A stretch of DNA of 64,000 bases, taken from the NCBI RefSeq assembly GCF_040802235.1, contig NC_133167.1, forward strand, positions 16,546,501 to 16,610,500, read 5' to 3'. Shown in pieces: positions 1 through 10,270 of this stretch. The notes under the pieces were generated by a model. The model saw only the letters and a list, made by a program, of their open reading frames with translations, did not search any database and was not told the origin of the DNA. The translations under genes were made by a program, and so were the position numbers. Numbering within the stretch: position 1 is the first letter of the stretch; each line of letters opens with the position of its first letter. This DNA is from Manis javanica (Eukaryota; Chordata; Mammalia; Pholidota; Manidae).

Positions 1-86
1 TGGCAAATGCTCACTCTATCTACTGCTGAAAATTCAGAGGCTTAGGGCACCACTCCCCCACCCCACACAGCATGTGTGCACAACAC

Positions 87-1321
87 CTGACTGGAAGGTT
101 AAACTCCTGCTGGGCAGCTTCTAGGAACCGGCTAAGGGGCTCATCAGGTTGATAGAAGCCAATGAGCAGAATCTCCTGCATCCCAGGGACCTGAGGACAA
201 GGGAAGACGTTGGGAGAAAACAGTATCTGATGGGAAGGAATGTTGGGGGAATCTGTGGAATTGGCCCAGAAATCCAGAGACCACACAGTTGCAGACTCAG
301 CTATGGGGCCCCCCTGGATACTCACTTTACCACTTTGGTCTGATTTCTCCTCTGGACAATGATGTTTCAGTCTTTAATCTTTCAATCTTTTTTCATTCTA
401 CTATCCCCCAACTGCCTGCATCTGAATTGGGAAAATTCTGCCTACCAATCCATTCATTTCCCCAATATTTACTATCTGTTAATCTGACCTTGGGATGAGC
501 ATGAAGTTAGGGTATCATTTACCAAGTGCCTACACTGTACACTTCACAAACATCATCTGTAAGCATCTTTCACCACCCCACGAAGTAGGTCTAATTCACC
601 CCATTTTACAATTAAGGAAACTAAGGCTCAAAAAGGGTGAGAAATTTACTCAAGTCCTTACAGCAGGCAGATACTAGATTCATATAGTCTTATCTGTCCC
701 GATACCAAAAACAACAAAGAAATTAGCTTCGTGGTGAGCAACGGTATGAGTCCAGAGCTGTTATCATTAAGGTTCCTCATGCTATAGCTTTAAATGGTCT
801 CCAAGATGCCTGCCTGATCTCATATCCCATGCTTTAAAACAGGAGTGAAATCTGAGCAAGAAGAGGCCAGATGAGACTAGATTAGGTGGAAGACAGAACA
901 GCTGCACTGCAAACTCCAAGGGGTGCCATTCATGTTGTTATTTGTAAATGGTGGTCCTTGGAGTTATGCCTAGCAGGAAGAGGTTAAGGTTGGAAAAGAG
1001 GGGCAAAATGGCATGAAGGAATGAGCAGGAAGTGAGGTGGGAGAGGGGTTCCTATGGGGTTACCTGGGCACAGGCCTCAATGTGGTGCTGGATCATAGGG
1101 ACCCCTGCCACCGGAAACAGGGGTTTGGGCACCTCAAAAGACAAAGGCCTGAAGCGAGTCCCTGGGAGAGGAGAGAGAAGTACATTTCATCTTCCAGTCT
1201 CCCTCTGACTCCACCCCACCAACCATTCAAGCCCAACCTCCTACCCCCATTCCTCCAACTCCTCACCCTTTTGAGGGCCTCCAATCAGGATCACAGCTTT
1301 GAGCATGATGTTGATTGCTAC
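87..1321 (-). CDS. GMPPA: GMPPA 5' coding exons (GDP-mannose pyrophosphorylase A), partial
   Basis: Three coding exons are visible. The first is 1267-1321, with ATG at 1306-1304 and a likely acceptor just above 1321. The others are 1064-1161 and 87-190. Joined, they give 242 coding nt in consistent phase, about 80 residues. The protein begins [20 protein letters not shown], the nucleotidyltransferase signature with the Gln-Lys variation of this family, and continues through [18 protein letters not shown] to LPVR, where the exon ends in a GT donor at 86-85. The remaining exons lie beyond the left edge. GMPPA is known as the catalytically weak, GDP-mannose-sensing partner of GMPPB in the cytosol, and limits GDP-mannose supply for glycosylation. 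No lesion is seen in the visible part. Identity comes from recalled human protein similarity; the splice sites and phases are read directly. Confidence 0.95.
191..1063 (-). other. GMPPA intron 2, with a MIR fragment
   Basis: This intron lies between the 98-nt and 104-nt coding exons. At about 505-690 it carries sequence matching a MIR element in reverse orientation: 'accaagtgcctacactgtac', then 'ccattttacaattaaggaaac'. Nothing else is recognised. Confidence 0.6.
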
Positions 1322-2173
1322 CTAAACCTCAAATACCAACAGAGAAATCAAGCTCAGATCTCACAGCCCAACCCAGAAACTCCACTCATATCCCCAAGCA
1401 AACACCAAATCTCCAAGAACAACACAGCCCTCTCCCGGGATGTAAATCCAAAGTTCAATACAGTCCTTTCTGGCATACAACTCCTCACAAATCCCACATA
1501 TCTCAAATCCCAACCCAGATTCCAACAGGCCATCAAACCCTATGGTGACTCATCCCAGATTCTGAAATTGCTCCCTGTAATTTGATGCCTAACAGACTTC
1601 CCTCTGGCCACAAATTAAACTCAGAAACTCAGCAGTATTACCCCCTTCTCACACTCCAAACCTCCAAACCTTATCCACGTATTCCCAAATGCTGCAATCT
1701 CACGCTAGATGTTAAACTCTGAATCCCAATAGTGAACCCTGAAAATCGAACCTCGGATCCTGAGGGAGCCCCAGATATATAACCACAATGGTAAGAGTGA
1801 ATCCCAAGTATTGAACTAACACTGATATGCATCTGATGAATCTCAAATCCTAGCAAAAACCCTCTATATGCTGAACCTGAATCCTAAAACTAACCTCTAG
1901 GTGATGAACCCTGAATCAAAAGACATATTCCCTTGGCATCCCAAATACGGAACTTACAAACACCCTGAGTTCCAATACTGACAAGTAGCTGAAACTCAGG
2001 ATTCGGAGGACTGATCCTCAGAACCCCACATCTGACTGTTCAATAAACCCTAACCTCGCGTAGCCAGGGGTTGTAGGACCAACACAGGAGCGGACGTGCG
2101 TAGAACCATCCGGGACCTCCAAGCATCCCGGCCCCTGCCCCCCAAACCCTCCCACCACCCCTCCATCAGGAGC
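1322..2173 (-). repeat. GMPPA intron 1 with degenerate GAAYCCTGAATC-like repeats
   Basis: The intron between the 5'UTR exon and the ATG exon has a strongly strand-biased composition: the plus strand is poor in G and rich in C, A and T. From about 1690 to 1925 short variants of TGAATCCC and TGAACCCTGAATC recur at irregular spacing (for example near 1720, 1733, 1797, 1836, 1870-1885 and 1903-1915). This looks like an old, badly decayed tandem repeat. No exon is recognised in it. Confidence 0.4.
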
Positions 2174-2179
2174 CTTTAC

Positions 2180-2262
2180 CACTAGTTCCCTTTATTGCAG
2201 CTCTGCGGTCCACAACTGCTTGCTCCTTCCGCGCACGTGTCTTCTCGCAACTCGCGAGAACT
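2180..2262 (-). other. GMPPA: GMPPA 5' untranslated first exon
   Basis: A good splice donor on the minus strand (GTAAAG, 2179-2174) follows 2180 and could join to the acceptor above 1321, just upstream of the GMPPA start codon. The upstream boundary is a guess at a transcription start close to the GC-rich promoter motifs at 2233-2292. No ATG-led coding potential is needed here. The exon end is well supported; the start is approximate. Confidence 0.55.
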
Positions 2263-2420
2263 CCTTAGCATAGTATGCCGGGAATTGTAGTTCTTAAGCC
2301 CCTACCCCACGCTTCCGACTATGAGAGAGGGAGGAGGGCCTTAGAGGAGAACGCAGGGGCAGGGCCAACGGGTAAAGGGGGCGGGTCTAAATAGAAGAAG
2401 GGTGGGGCCTAAGAAGTAGA
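2231..2420 (-). promoter_or_regulatory. GMPPA: GMPPA promoter with ZNF143-type and CTCGCGAG motifs
   Basis: A short GC-rich, TATA-less region sits at the 5' end of GMPPA. On the minus strand 2292-2276 reads AACTACAATTCCCGGCA, a close match to the ZNF143/Staf (SBS) site. At 2251-2258 is the palindrome CTCGCGAG, close to the TCTCGCGAGA housekeeping-promoter motif. A CACGTG E-box is at 2234-2239. These motifs are typical of constitutive CpG-type promoters with initiation near the motifs. Binding is inferred, not shown. Confidence 0.7.
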
Positions 2421-2837
2421 GACTGGAATCTACGATTAGCACCCGAAACTGCCTGGGAACGGGCCCAGGAGGAACAGCCGAAGTAGAGAACTAGGTCGCG
2501 GGGAAAAGCGGCTAGAGACGAGACAGGGGTGTGGCCAGTCTTGAAATGGACAGGGCCAGAGCGCAAACCCTCAGGAGAGGGCGGGGCTTGAGGTATACAA
2601 AAGGAGGGAAGGCGGGGTCATAGACCCCTAGGCCCATCCCGCAGGGAAGTGAAGGAGTGTCTGACTGTAAAAGAAAGCGTGTCTCAGATTTACTGTCCGT
2701 AAAGTAAAGCAGTGGACTAGGCACTCCAAACACTCTGGCCCCAACATTCTGCGACCTTGGCGTGTAGGTCCGGAATAAGCGTGGGCGCTAACGGAAATGG
2801 CATCTCAAAAGTACAGAATAGACACGGAGGGTCAGGG
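2421..2837. other. Short intergenic spacer between SPEGNB relic and GMPPA promoter
   Basis: About 400 bases of GC-rich, gene-free sequence between the SPEGNB poly(A) signal and the GMPPA promoter. No gene or repeat is recognised. The small ORFs here show no recognisable protein. Confidence 0.5.
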
Positions 2838-4728
2838 AGAGCATCTTTATTGAGCAAGATGGAGAAGGGCTGTCTGTCCCACACACCCCAGGGCTTAGAG
2901 CCAGGGCGAAAGGCCTGAAGGTCCCTTTCAGGCTACGTCCAAGCGAGAGACGCTCTGGTCCATGTCCTCCAAGTACACCTCGTATTTGCCGCGGTCCTCG
3001 GGCGTGGCCCAACAAATGGTCAGCGTCGTGGTGGTACTACCGATCTCGAAGAACACCCTGGGCGGGAAGAGAGGGCAAAGGCGCTCCCCGTGTCAGGTAG
3101 AGCGCGCCCTGGGCCCAGCTAATTAGCTAGCTGTACTTCACCCCCAGTTTCTCCGCCCCCGTCCCACCCCCGCCGGGTTTCTGGGCCCTTTCCAGTCCAG
3201 GCGTCAGCTCCAGGCCTGGCCCTGCTGCCGGCCTCCGCCCTCGCCTGTCATCCTCCTCTATGTCTTGCCCATCCTTGGTCCAACCCACGACAGACGCAGG
3301 CTCACCCATGATCTCCGCAGTCAGCGTCACAGTGGCACCCTTGCGCGCCTTAGTGTTATCCGATCCCTTTTGAATCTTCGCCGGGACTAAATGAAGGGAA
3401 AGGGAATGCGAACCAGTGAGGGATCTAAGGTGAGGCGAGACAGGGACATTGCCTCCCCAGCTAATACCGGGCCCTAGATATGAAATGGATTTAAACTCGC
3501 AGTGGACATTGAGCAAGTCTGTATCCTCTCTGGGGCTTTATCTCCTTAGCTGTTAAATGAGACTAATATCTGCCCCCTCTGACTTCTCAGGGGTGAAAGC
3601 CGGGAATGCTCACACTTTTTGCAGTGCCTTGTAGACAGCTCTGGGTAGTGGAAATTTCCCTGTCGAAGCCAGAAGATCTGAGCTCTGCCCCTGGCTCTCT
3701 GTGACCTTGGGGCCCTGGAGTTGAGTGATTGAAGCCCTCAGTGGACTTCTGTGTCTCGGTGGGACGGATCCTGAGGTAGGGACTGGCTCCCCAGCCCTCT
3801 TGACACTGTGCCCCAGGCTATGCCTGGGGCTGGCCTGGTCCGCACCCATCCCAGACTTAGCTAGGCCCAGCGGTAAATGAGCACAGCTGGAACCAGCTGC
3901 AGGCGTCTGGGGGTGGTATTGCTCAGCGGGGGCACTGTACCTGGGGTGTGCATACCTTCTATAAGGATTCCCGCCGAGTTGGAGCCGAAGGGGTTGATTA
4001 CATTGATGCTGTACTGGTCCAGGTCTGCCAGCTCATCATCGCGCACCAACAATGTGACTACGTCAGGGTTCTTGAAGACATGGCGATTGATACTTTGGCC
4101 CTTCTCGTAGCTCCTTGATGTCATTGCTCCAACGGATGAATGGGTCGGGAAAGCAGAAATGCTGGCAAGTCAGCTGGGCTGGGCTGCCCTCCATCAACAC
4201 TGCATCCTTCAGTGGCTCTAGCACTCGTGGCAGCCCCTTCTCACATAGTTCCTCTGGGACCTAATAGCCAGCCAGGTCAGGGCCCAGACCTCCCAAGATG
4301 CAGCTCCCACCTGCAGCCCTGCGCAGCGCTCCTGTCCCCTGCCCTCCCTTTCTGTCCACTAGAACCTTAATGTAGGCGTAGAGAAGTAGAGGGCTGTGCC
4401 TGAAGAGTTACCCTGGTAAAATGATGTACTCTTGTCGGCCACCCTTCCACACCTCAGTAACATCTGTCCCCTAAACCCAATGACCCTAGCAGTCCATGAC
4501 ACTGTGCTCATGGACCACCCACCCACAATGTAGGAATGTGCTTTCTACAACTTCAGCTCCCTTCCTCCTGAGGGCTCCAGGGCTCCCCGCTCACCTGCAG
4601 CCCCTGTAGAGGCCTGAATGTGAATGGTTGCTCTCTGGACCTGGGGGTCCTTGATATCCAGGGTGCATTCCTAAGGTTGGGCAGCAACCACTGTTTGTTT
4701 TTTTTTTGGTGGGAGCTGCTTTGGATAT
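2838..4728 (-). pseudogene. SPEGNB: SPEGNB (SPEG neighbour) decayed four-exon gene
   Basis: Four exon relics line up with the small SPEGNB protein, an N-terminal IQ-like segment plus two Ig domains, about 238 residues in human from memory. They are 4595-4728, 3956-4260, 3245-3386 and 2938-3057; the last ends ...RLDVA then TGA at 2940-2938. Ig segments such as DLDQYSINVINPFGSNSAGI and KARKGATVTLTAEI are easily read. Lesions seen: the expected start codon is ATA (4728-4726); a ten-T run on the plus strand (4698-4707) expands the Lys-Lys codons and shifts frame; an in-frame TAG lies at 4673-4671; indels disrupt the IQ segment and the start of exon 2; a 4-nt insertion (4086-4089) shifts frame in Ig1; the exon-3 donor is GC (3244-3243); and three residues are missing near the C-terminus. 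A full-length product is not possible from this sequence. It lies tandem between SPEG and GMPPA, as in human. Confidence 0.88.
2846..2851 (-). terminator. SPEGNB: Poly(A) signal AATAAA of the SPEGNB relic
   Basis: AATAAA on the minus strand (2851-2846) lies about 90 nt past the SPEGNB stop codon, fitting a short 3'UTR with cleavage near 2825. The GMPPA promoter follows about 500 nt downstream. Confidence 0.6.
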
Positions 4729-4967
4729 CTAGGTGAAGGGAAGGTAAACAGGAGGTCTAGGATGACACAGAGATTCTGACTTTAAACCTTTTCCCTGCAG
4801 ATTCAGAACATCTCAGTGGGAGAGGTGTCTGGGGGTGGTCTGAAGGTGGGACTCACCATCGGGGGTCAACTTCAGGACTCCGGTGGACTAGCTGGGTAAT
4901 AGGTGGCACAGAGCCCTTCTGGACGGCACAGCAGGGGCACAGGCAGGTGCTCAGTCCCAGGCCCTGG

Positions 4968-4974
4968 TTTTATA
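4968..4974 (-). promoter_or_regulatory. SPEGNB: Relic TATA box of SPEGNB
   Basis: The minus strand reads TATAAAA at 4974-4968, about 240 nt upstream of the SPEGNB exon carrying the lost start codon. Spacing is right for a transcription start near 4940 and a short 5'UTR exon. The box looks intact even though the coding sequence is broken. Assignment to SPEGNB is inference from position. Confidence 0.45.
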
Positions 4975-7140
4975 CATCACTCCCCTCCTTGCCTTGTTTG
5001 GTGCGGCTGCCCCAAGACTCGGGGCCCCAGCTCCCGCCCCCTGACCCAAGCAGGCTCCTTACTTAGCTAGAAGACTCCTGGGATGCTGGCTCAGTCACTG
5101 GGGCAGGCCCAGGGAGAAACCCAAGTGGCTCTAGTCCCATCCCCTCCCAGGGCAGTGGGTATCCAGCCCACTCTTGGGAGGATCAGACAAGGCCCCAGCC
5201 CAACAAGAGATGCAGGTCCCTGAATCTGGGGCAGGTTTACACTCTGGTCAGTCCCCAATCGGACATGTCCTTCCCAGGACACTATTGGTTTAGGGGTGCA
5301 AGTGTTTGTGGGAGTCTCCCTGAATGAAGCCAGAGCAGCAGTGGACCACTGTCCATCCAGCCAGTTATGAGAGATCATGTGGCTGTCAGGACCAATCCGG
5401 AAGCATCTTACTCCCCTAGACCCAGGAGTCTAGAGGTTGTCATTTCTGTACTGTGCCCCCTGGTGGTAAACAGACAAACCTAGAGGGGACCATAATGATT
5501 TTTGAGAACAGTATCCTCTCCTGCCTCCCCCTCCCCATTCACTCCCCTCCATGTGGCAGTGGTAAAGTTTGCCTGAGCTGCACTGTCCTCAGAGATTGGC
5601 ACTAATATTGACTCCCCAAATCTAGGTCTGCCCAAGCCCCTTTGGGGCATAAGCTGGTCCACTGGGGCATCAGACCACCCAAGATGAAGGGCTTTAGTTA
5701 AGCCCTCTGGGACTCGCCTGGATTCCAGTGTGCCCAGGCCAGGGCATCAGATCACAGCATTGCTTCCATTCAACGTAACTGCCCGCCCAGGTGTGGAGCA
5801 CTGTCACCTTTTGATCAGAGCGATTTTGACACAGCTCTGCTGACATAAATTACCTTTGCTCCTCTGAGTTTGGAACAAGCAGTTCGCATGCCATTTCCAA
5901 TGGAAATGGGAAGAGAGCTCAAGATCAGAGTGGGGACGGGAGAGGAATTTTACCATTTATCAAGATATGAGTTCAGGCACCTCAGTTTCATAAGAAAAGA
6001 CTTGGAGTGAGTAGGGGATTAAAGCTTCTCACAGGTAAACTGTATATCTTCATTGCTAAAGTGACAGGTGGGCAAGACGCTTCTCTGGTGCCTTCCAGCT
6101 GGCTTTAACATCCTGTTAGTTTATAATGATGGGGCTTGCCTCTTCCCTGGGGTCCTGAGAAACCAGAGAGGCTGGGCTGGGCTGTGGAAAAGGTTGTTTG
6201 GGCTACAGCCAAGGCACCCTCAACCTCAATCAGCATCACACCTCCGCCAGCTCTCTCTGCTCATAGTGGGAAGCTTTACTCCTTTCACCTGGCCAAAAAC
6301 AGACTTTCCAAGGTGGAAGAGTGGGGAAACATCCTTCCCACCCACTATCCCCCCACTCCTCCACCTCCCCTCCACTGCGCACACACAAGAACTGATTCTC
6401 CCTTCCCTCATCTCAGGGCAGGGCAGCTCTGTTCTAGGATCCAGGGACCATTCTGTGGCACTGTGGGGGAGTGGCTAGAGCCCAGGTCCTTAGCACCCAA
6501 GCCAGGGGGGGAAGGAGGTCCAGGTTGAGGTGTCCCTTGGCTCTAGGAAAGTGCTCATCTGTGGCCCCCTCACAGCAGACATGCTGCCCAGAGCACTCAG
6601 AGCCGCCTTGTGAAGGGGAGCCCCACATGCCCTGACTGGTGCTCTAACACTGGGAGCATGGGGGTGTGGGCCTGTCCTGGTTCCCTCTTCGGCTCTTTAC
6701 ACCACCTGCTGTTGCCGATCATGAAGAAACCATTTCTGTTTCAGGGGGCAGGATCAGAGCTGACCTGTCTCCTGGGCAGAGAGAGGGAGGCTGAGCCAGG
6801 ATTTTGGTGTGGGCTGGGCCACTCCAGAGCCCAGCATCCTACAAGTTGTGATGATGGAACATGGGAAGAAAAGAGGTGGGGGCCACCAGAGTCTGGTTAC
6901 AGGGTGGTGGGGGTGATTTAGTGGTCCTGCCAGGATTCCAGAAACTTCAGAGGGAGAAGCAGGCCAAAGATTCTCCTCTTTTAGGAATAAGGGAGAGGCA
7001 AGGGGCCAGGAGGGCCTGGCGAGGGGATTGGAAGGCGAGGGCATACCTCCCCTCTTACTAGCCCAGACCAAGCTAAAACACCCCTGTCCCAGCTCCCCCA
7101 GCTCCCTGTACTGCCAGTCATCCCTTCCCATAGACCACAC
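4975..7140. other. Intergenic region between SPEG 3' end and SPEGNB promoter
   Basis: A gene-free stretch of about 2.1 kb. Several overlapping short ORFs (for example at 6068-6528 on the plus strand) have no recognisable protein features and overlap in several frames, so I treat them as chance. I see no RNA gene and no clear interspersed repeat. Confidence 0.5.
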
Positions 7141-7162
7141 ATAGGTCCTGCTGCTTGCCGTT

Positions 7163-7168
7163 TTTATT
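7163..7168 (-). terminator. SPEG: SPEG poly(A) signal AATAAA
   Basis: AATAAA on the minus strand about 860 nt past the SPEG stop codon, with cleavage expected near 7145. No other AATAAA is nearer in the 3'UTR. Confidence 0.75.
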
Positions 7169-7277
7169 TTCCTTGTGAAAGACAGACGGACAGCTGCACA
7201 GACAACTGGATGGCTGCAGGGATGGCCAGGACAACATGGGCAATAGGGATTGGATGGAAGGGAAACTTCATAAAAGT

Positions 7278-7294
7278 CAATAAATAAATAAATA
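7278..7294 (-). promoter_or_regulatory. SPEG: AU-rich element in the SPEG 3'UTR
   Basis: On the minus strand this reads TATTTATTTATTTATTG: overlapping ATTTA pentamers and a TTATTTATT nonamer, the form of a class II AU-rich element. It lies about 110 nt upstream of the poly(A) signal, inside the mature mRNA. Such elements recruit decay or stabilising proteins. Function here is inferred. Confidence 0.6.
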
Positions 7295-8024
7295 TGAATT
7301 GGAAGAAGGGTGAAGGCCACGAGGGGCAGTGGGGACATCCTTGGGCAAGCACAGAGTGTCCAGAGCTGCGTCCACCGGGATAGGAGCGCTGGCTTGCTGA
7401 TCACTGCCTCCAGCCTCCAGCACTCTCTGCACCCCCCTACCATGCTTCTCATTTCTCCTTCCTCCTTTTGGGCTTGCTGGCAGCTGGCGTACCCCACCCC
7501 CACCCAAGTCCTTTCTTCTCTCCCTCCCCCATCTCCAGACTTTCTCTCACACAGTAACTCTGTCTCCATTTCCTGTTCCTGATTCACTGACACAGGAGCC
7601 CACCCCCCAACACCCTGGGCTCCTTCCTTCTCCTCCTCTCCAGCCACTCACCTTCCTGAGTTGGTTCTCCCCAATGACTTGTCCCTCACTCCCAGAACCT
7701 CCCTAGAGTCACCCCCTCCCTATCCCTTGGCTCCTTCTCCTGGTCACTTCCCCATTCCCTCCTTGCCCCTCTTCCAGCTCCTGTGCTCTGGCCCCACCCA
7801 GCCTGGCCAATGGGTCTCCTGCTCTGGCTCTGGCCTGGGTGGCATCATGCAAAGCCCAGGGGCCTCTGTCCCCACAGGTCCATGAGGTAATAGCCTGGCT
7901 GGATGTTACTGCTGGTGGAGTCTGAAGCCCCAGGCCCAACAGGCTCAGTGTGGGCCCTGGAATGTCCCACAGCATCAGCGGGAACCCCAAGTGGAAGCCA
8001 GAGGCCCAGCTGTGGTCCAAGCCG

Positions 8025-10270
8025 CTAGGGGCTGCCTGGGTAGGAACGGAGCAGCACCTTGTGACGGGTGGCAGCCTCAGCCCTGCGGCGCCGCTGCTCG
8101 CCCAGGAATTCCTTGAGCCGGTTGGTGGTGAAGGTAAGCGTCTGGCGGCGCAGCTTCATCAAGTAGGCGTCCTGCAGCCATGGGTGGGCCAGGCAGTCCT
8201 GCAGGGAGGGCCGGCTCCTGCCAGGCCACGCCAGGGACCCTGAGCCTGGAGGGCTCTGCCCTCCCACAGACCCAAGTCCCAATCCTGAATTCACCCCTAT
8301 GTGGGTGAGGTAGATCAACTCTGGGACTCAGTTTCCAATCTCTGGAATGGGGATGATGATTCTGTCTACCTCATAGGGTGTCATAGGCTTTGGTAGTGGG
8401 CAGTGCAACCATTTAGTGGTAGTAGCAGCAATGTGTTCTTGGGGGCAGGGGAGGAGCTGGGGACCTTACACATGGGCTGGGCCAGGACAGCCAGGGGGCA
8501 GGCAATGCTGGGGGCTTGGTAGATGTGGGCCCACTTACCAGGGATGTACTGAGAGGACCTTTCGCAAGAAGAGGGTGGCACTTTGGGAGGTGTTGGGGTA
8601 CAGCTGGAAGGCATCAAAGCGGCCCCCCACAATCCGAGCCTCTGTTTCTTGGGGGTCTGGTTCATAGAACGGGGAGTGCCCACTGAGCCTGTTGTGGAGA
8701 CAGGTCACACACAGGGACTGAGGATCAACTCACAGGTCCAGGGATACATTAGCATGGGGGTCCTGAGGGGCACAGCACTCAGGTACAGGGCTACCCCCAC
8801 CTGTGTGTGCATGTGCATATGTGTGCTGGGGAGGCAGTGAGGGGAAGAGGGTGCAGGCAGAAGGTGGGCCCGGGGGCACTCACATGATGTAAGTGAGCAC
8901 ACCTGCTCCCCAGATGTCCGTGGCAGAGCCGATGGGGTCTCCTTTCACCATCTCAGGAGCTGACAGGAGACAGGGGCCAAGCTGAACCAGCTTCCTGAGG
9001 GCAGGGGCGCAGGGAGAGAAGGGGAGGCCCTGGGGGCCTAAGGACCAGGAGAATGCCCAGGTCACCAGACCATGGGAACAACTAGAGCAGCAAGTCCTGT
9101 ATGCCAGCAAGCAGGATGGGAGTAGGGGTGGGCCCCAAAGGAGATGGAGGGCGCCTTAGGAATCAGCCCAGGCACTGAATGGTGGGAATCCCCAGAACTG
9201 CAAAGGAGGCCAACACCAGGTTGAGAGCCTTTAAAATCACCCTGGTTGGTTCTGATCCCAGGCCTGCCCCTTCTAGCTTTGGGAACCTGGGCAAAGTATT
9301 AAACCTGTCTGGCTCTCCATTTCCTCATCTGTAAAAGTGTGACTTATAGAATAACTCAAAGGAATACAGATAATGAACATAAAATATTTGGCATGTAGCT
9401 GAATGGTAGCAGGTTTTCCTTATTTATATAAGTTAATAATTAATTCTCTCATCTTTCCAGCTTAATCAAATCATGGCTCTACCATTTATAACTACCTCAT
9501 GTTGGACAAATACTCAATCTCACTGTGCCTCTATTTCCCCATCTGTAAAATGGGAGGTAATGTTATGCCAATCTCCAGGGCTATTGTAAAGATAATTTGA
9601 AAAAAAATACCCACAGAAAGGACTTAGTTCATTGCTTACATACAGTAAACAATAAATGACACATATGTGAATAAAATGGGGGAAGCCCTGGCTGCTACTG
9701 CTCTGGCTGGCATGGTGTCCTCACCCATGAACTCCAGTGTGCCTGTGCGGTGGCCAAGGGGCCTCAGGGCCTGGGGGTTGTAGGGTTGGGCACTGCCGAA
9801 GTCCACGATCTTCAGGGCATTGTCAGGGGCCAGCAGCAAGTTGTCTGGCTTGATGTCCAGGTGTAGCACATGGCAGCCATGGAGGTAGTCCAGGCCTTGT
9901 AGCAGCTGTACCACATAGGTGGCCACATCATCTTCTGAATACCGGAACCTGGGGGACCAGGTAAAGCAGGTGATAACCCAGCCCAGCAGCCCCACTCTTA
10001 CTTTCCATTGCTCCCAGAATGCCCAGCTACCTGTCGCTGAGCCCACAGAGGAGTTCCCGGTTGCCACAGCTCTCGGTGATGAGCACGAGGTAACGTGGGG
10101 TGATGTAGGCCTCATGCAGGGACATGAGCCGCTCGTGGTGCAACATCCGCAGCACTTCATACTCCTGCAGGACCCGCCGCTTGCCCTCAGCCGCATAGGG
10201 CACAATCTTAGCCACGAACGTTCGTCCAGTGGCATTCTCCCGGCATGCTCGCACTACACCAAAGCGGCCC
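8025..10270 (-). CDS. SPEG: SPEG exons 37-41: protein kinase domain 2 and C-terminus
   Basis: Exons 10031-10270, 9725-9948, 8884-8959, 8539-8688 and 8025-8217 code residues 2976-3269. The loop is A-R-G-R-F-G-V-V, so the first Gly of GxGxxG is Ala. The ATP-binding Lys is in FVAKIV, the catalytic loop is [10 protein letters not shown] (Leu for Arg of HRD), the metal loop is VDFGSAQ and the activation segment ends FMAPEM. The kinase ends near [11 protein letters not shown] basic tail follows ([17 protein letters not shown]) to SYPGSP and TAG at 8027-8025. The domain looks complete and catalytically competent. Confidence 0.96.

Larger units (their letters stand above)
7145..8024 (-). other. SPEG: SPEG 3' untranslated region
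   Basis: About 880 nt from the stop codon to the predicted cleavage site near 7145. It carries an AU-rich element at 7278-7294 and the poly(A) signal at 7168-7163. A 297-codon ORF on the same strand (6754-7647) crosses the poly(A) site and has no recognisable protein, so it is chance. Confidence 0.8.

Noticed and set aside
3243-3244. GC donor of the SPEGNB relic exon 3 as proof of inactivation
   Set aside because: GC donors can work, so this alone is not evidence of loss; the start codon, stop and frameshifts carry the argument.
6068-6528. Two overlapping plus-strand ORFs of 130-136 codons in the intergenic region
   Set aside because: No family resemblance, two frames open at once, and no promoter or splice signals that I can see.
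6754-7647. 297-codon minus-strand ORF at the SPEG 3' end
   Set aside because: It crosses the SPEG poly(A) signal, is low in recognisable features and overlaps other random ORFs.
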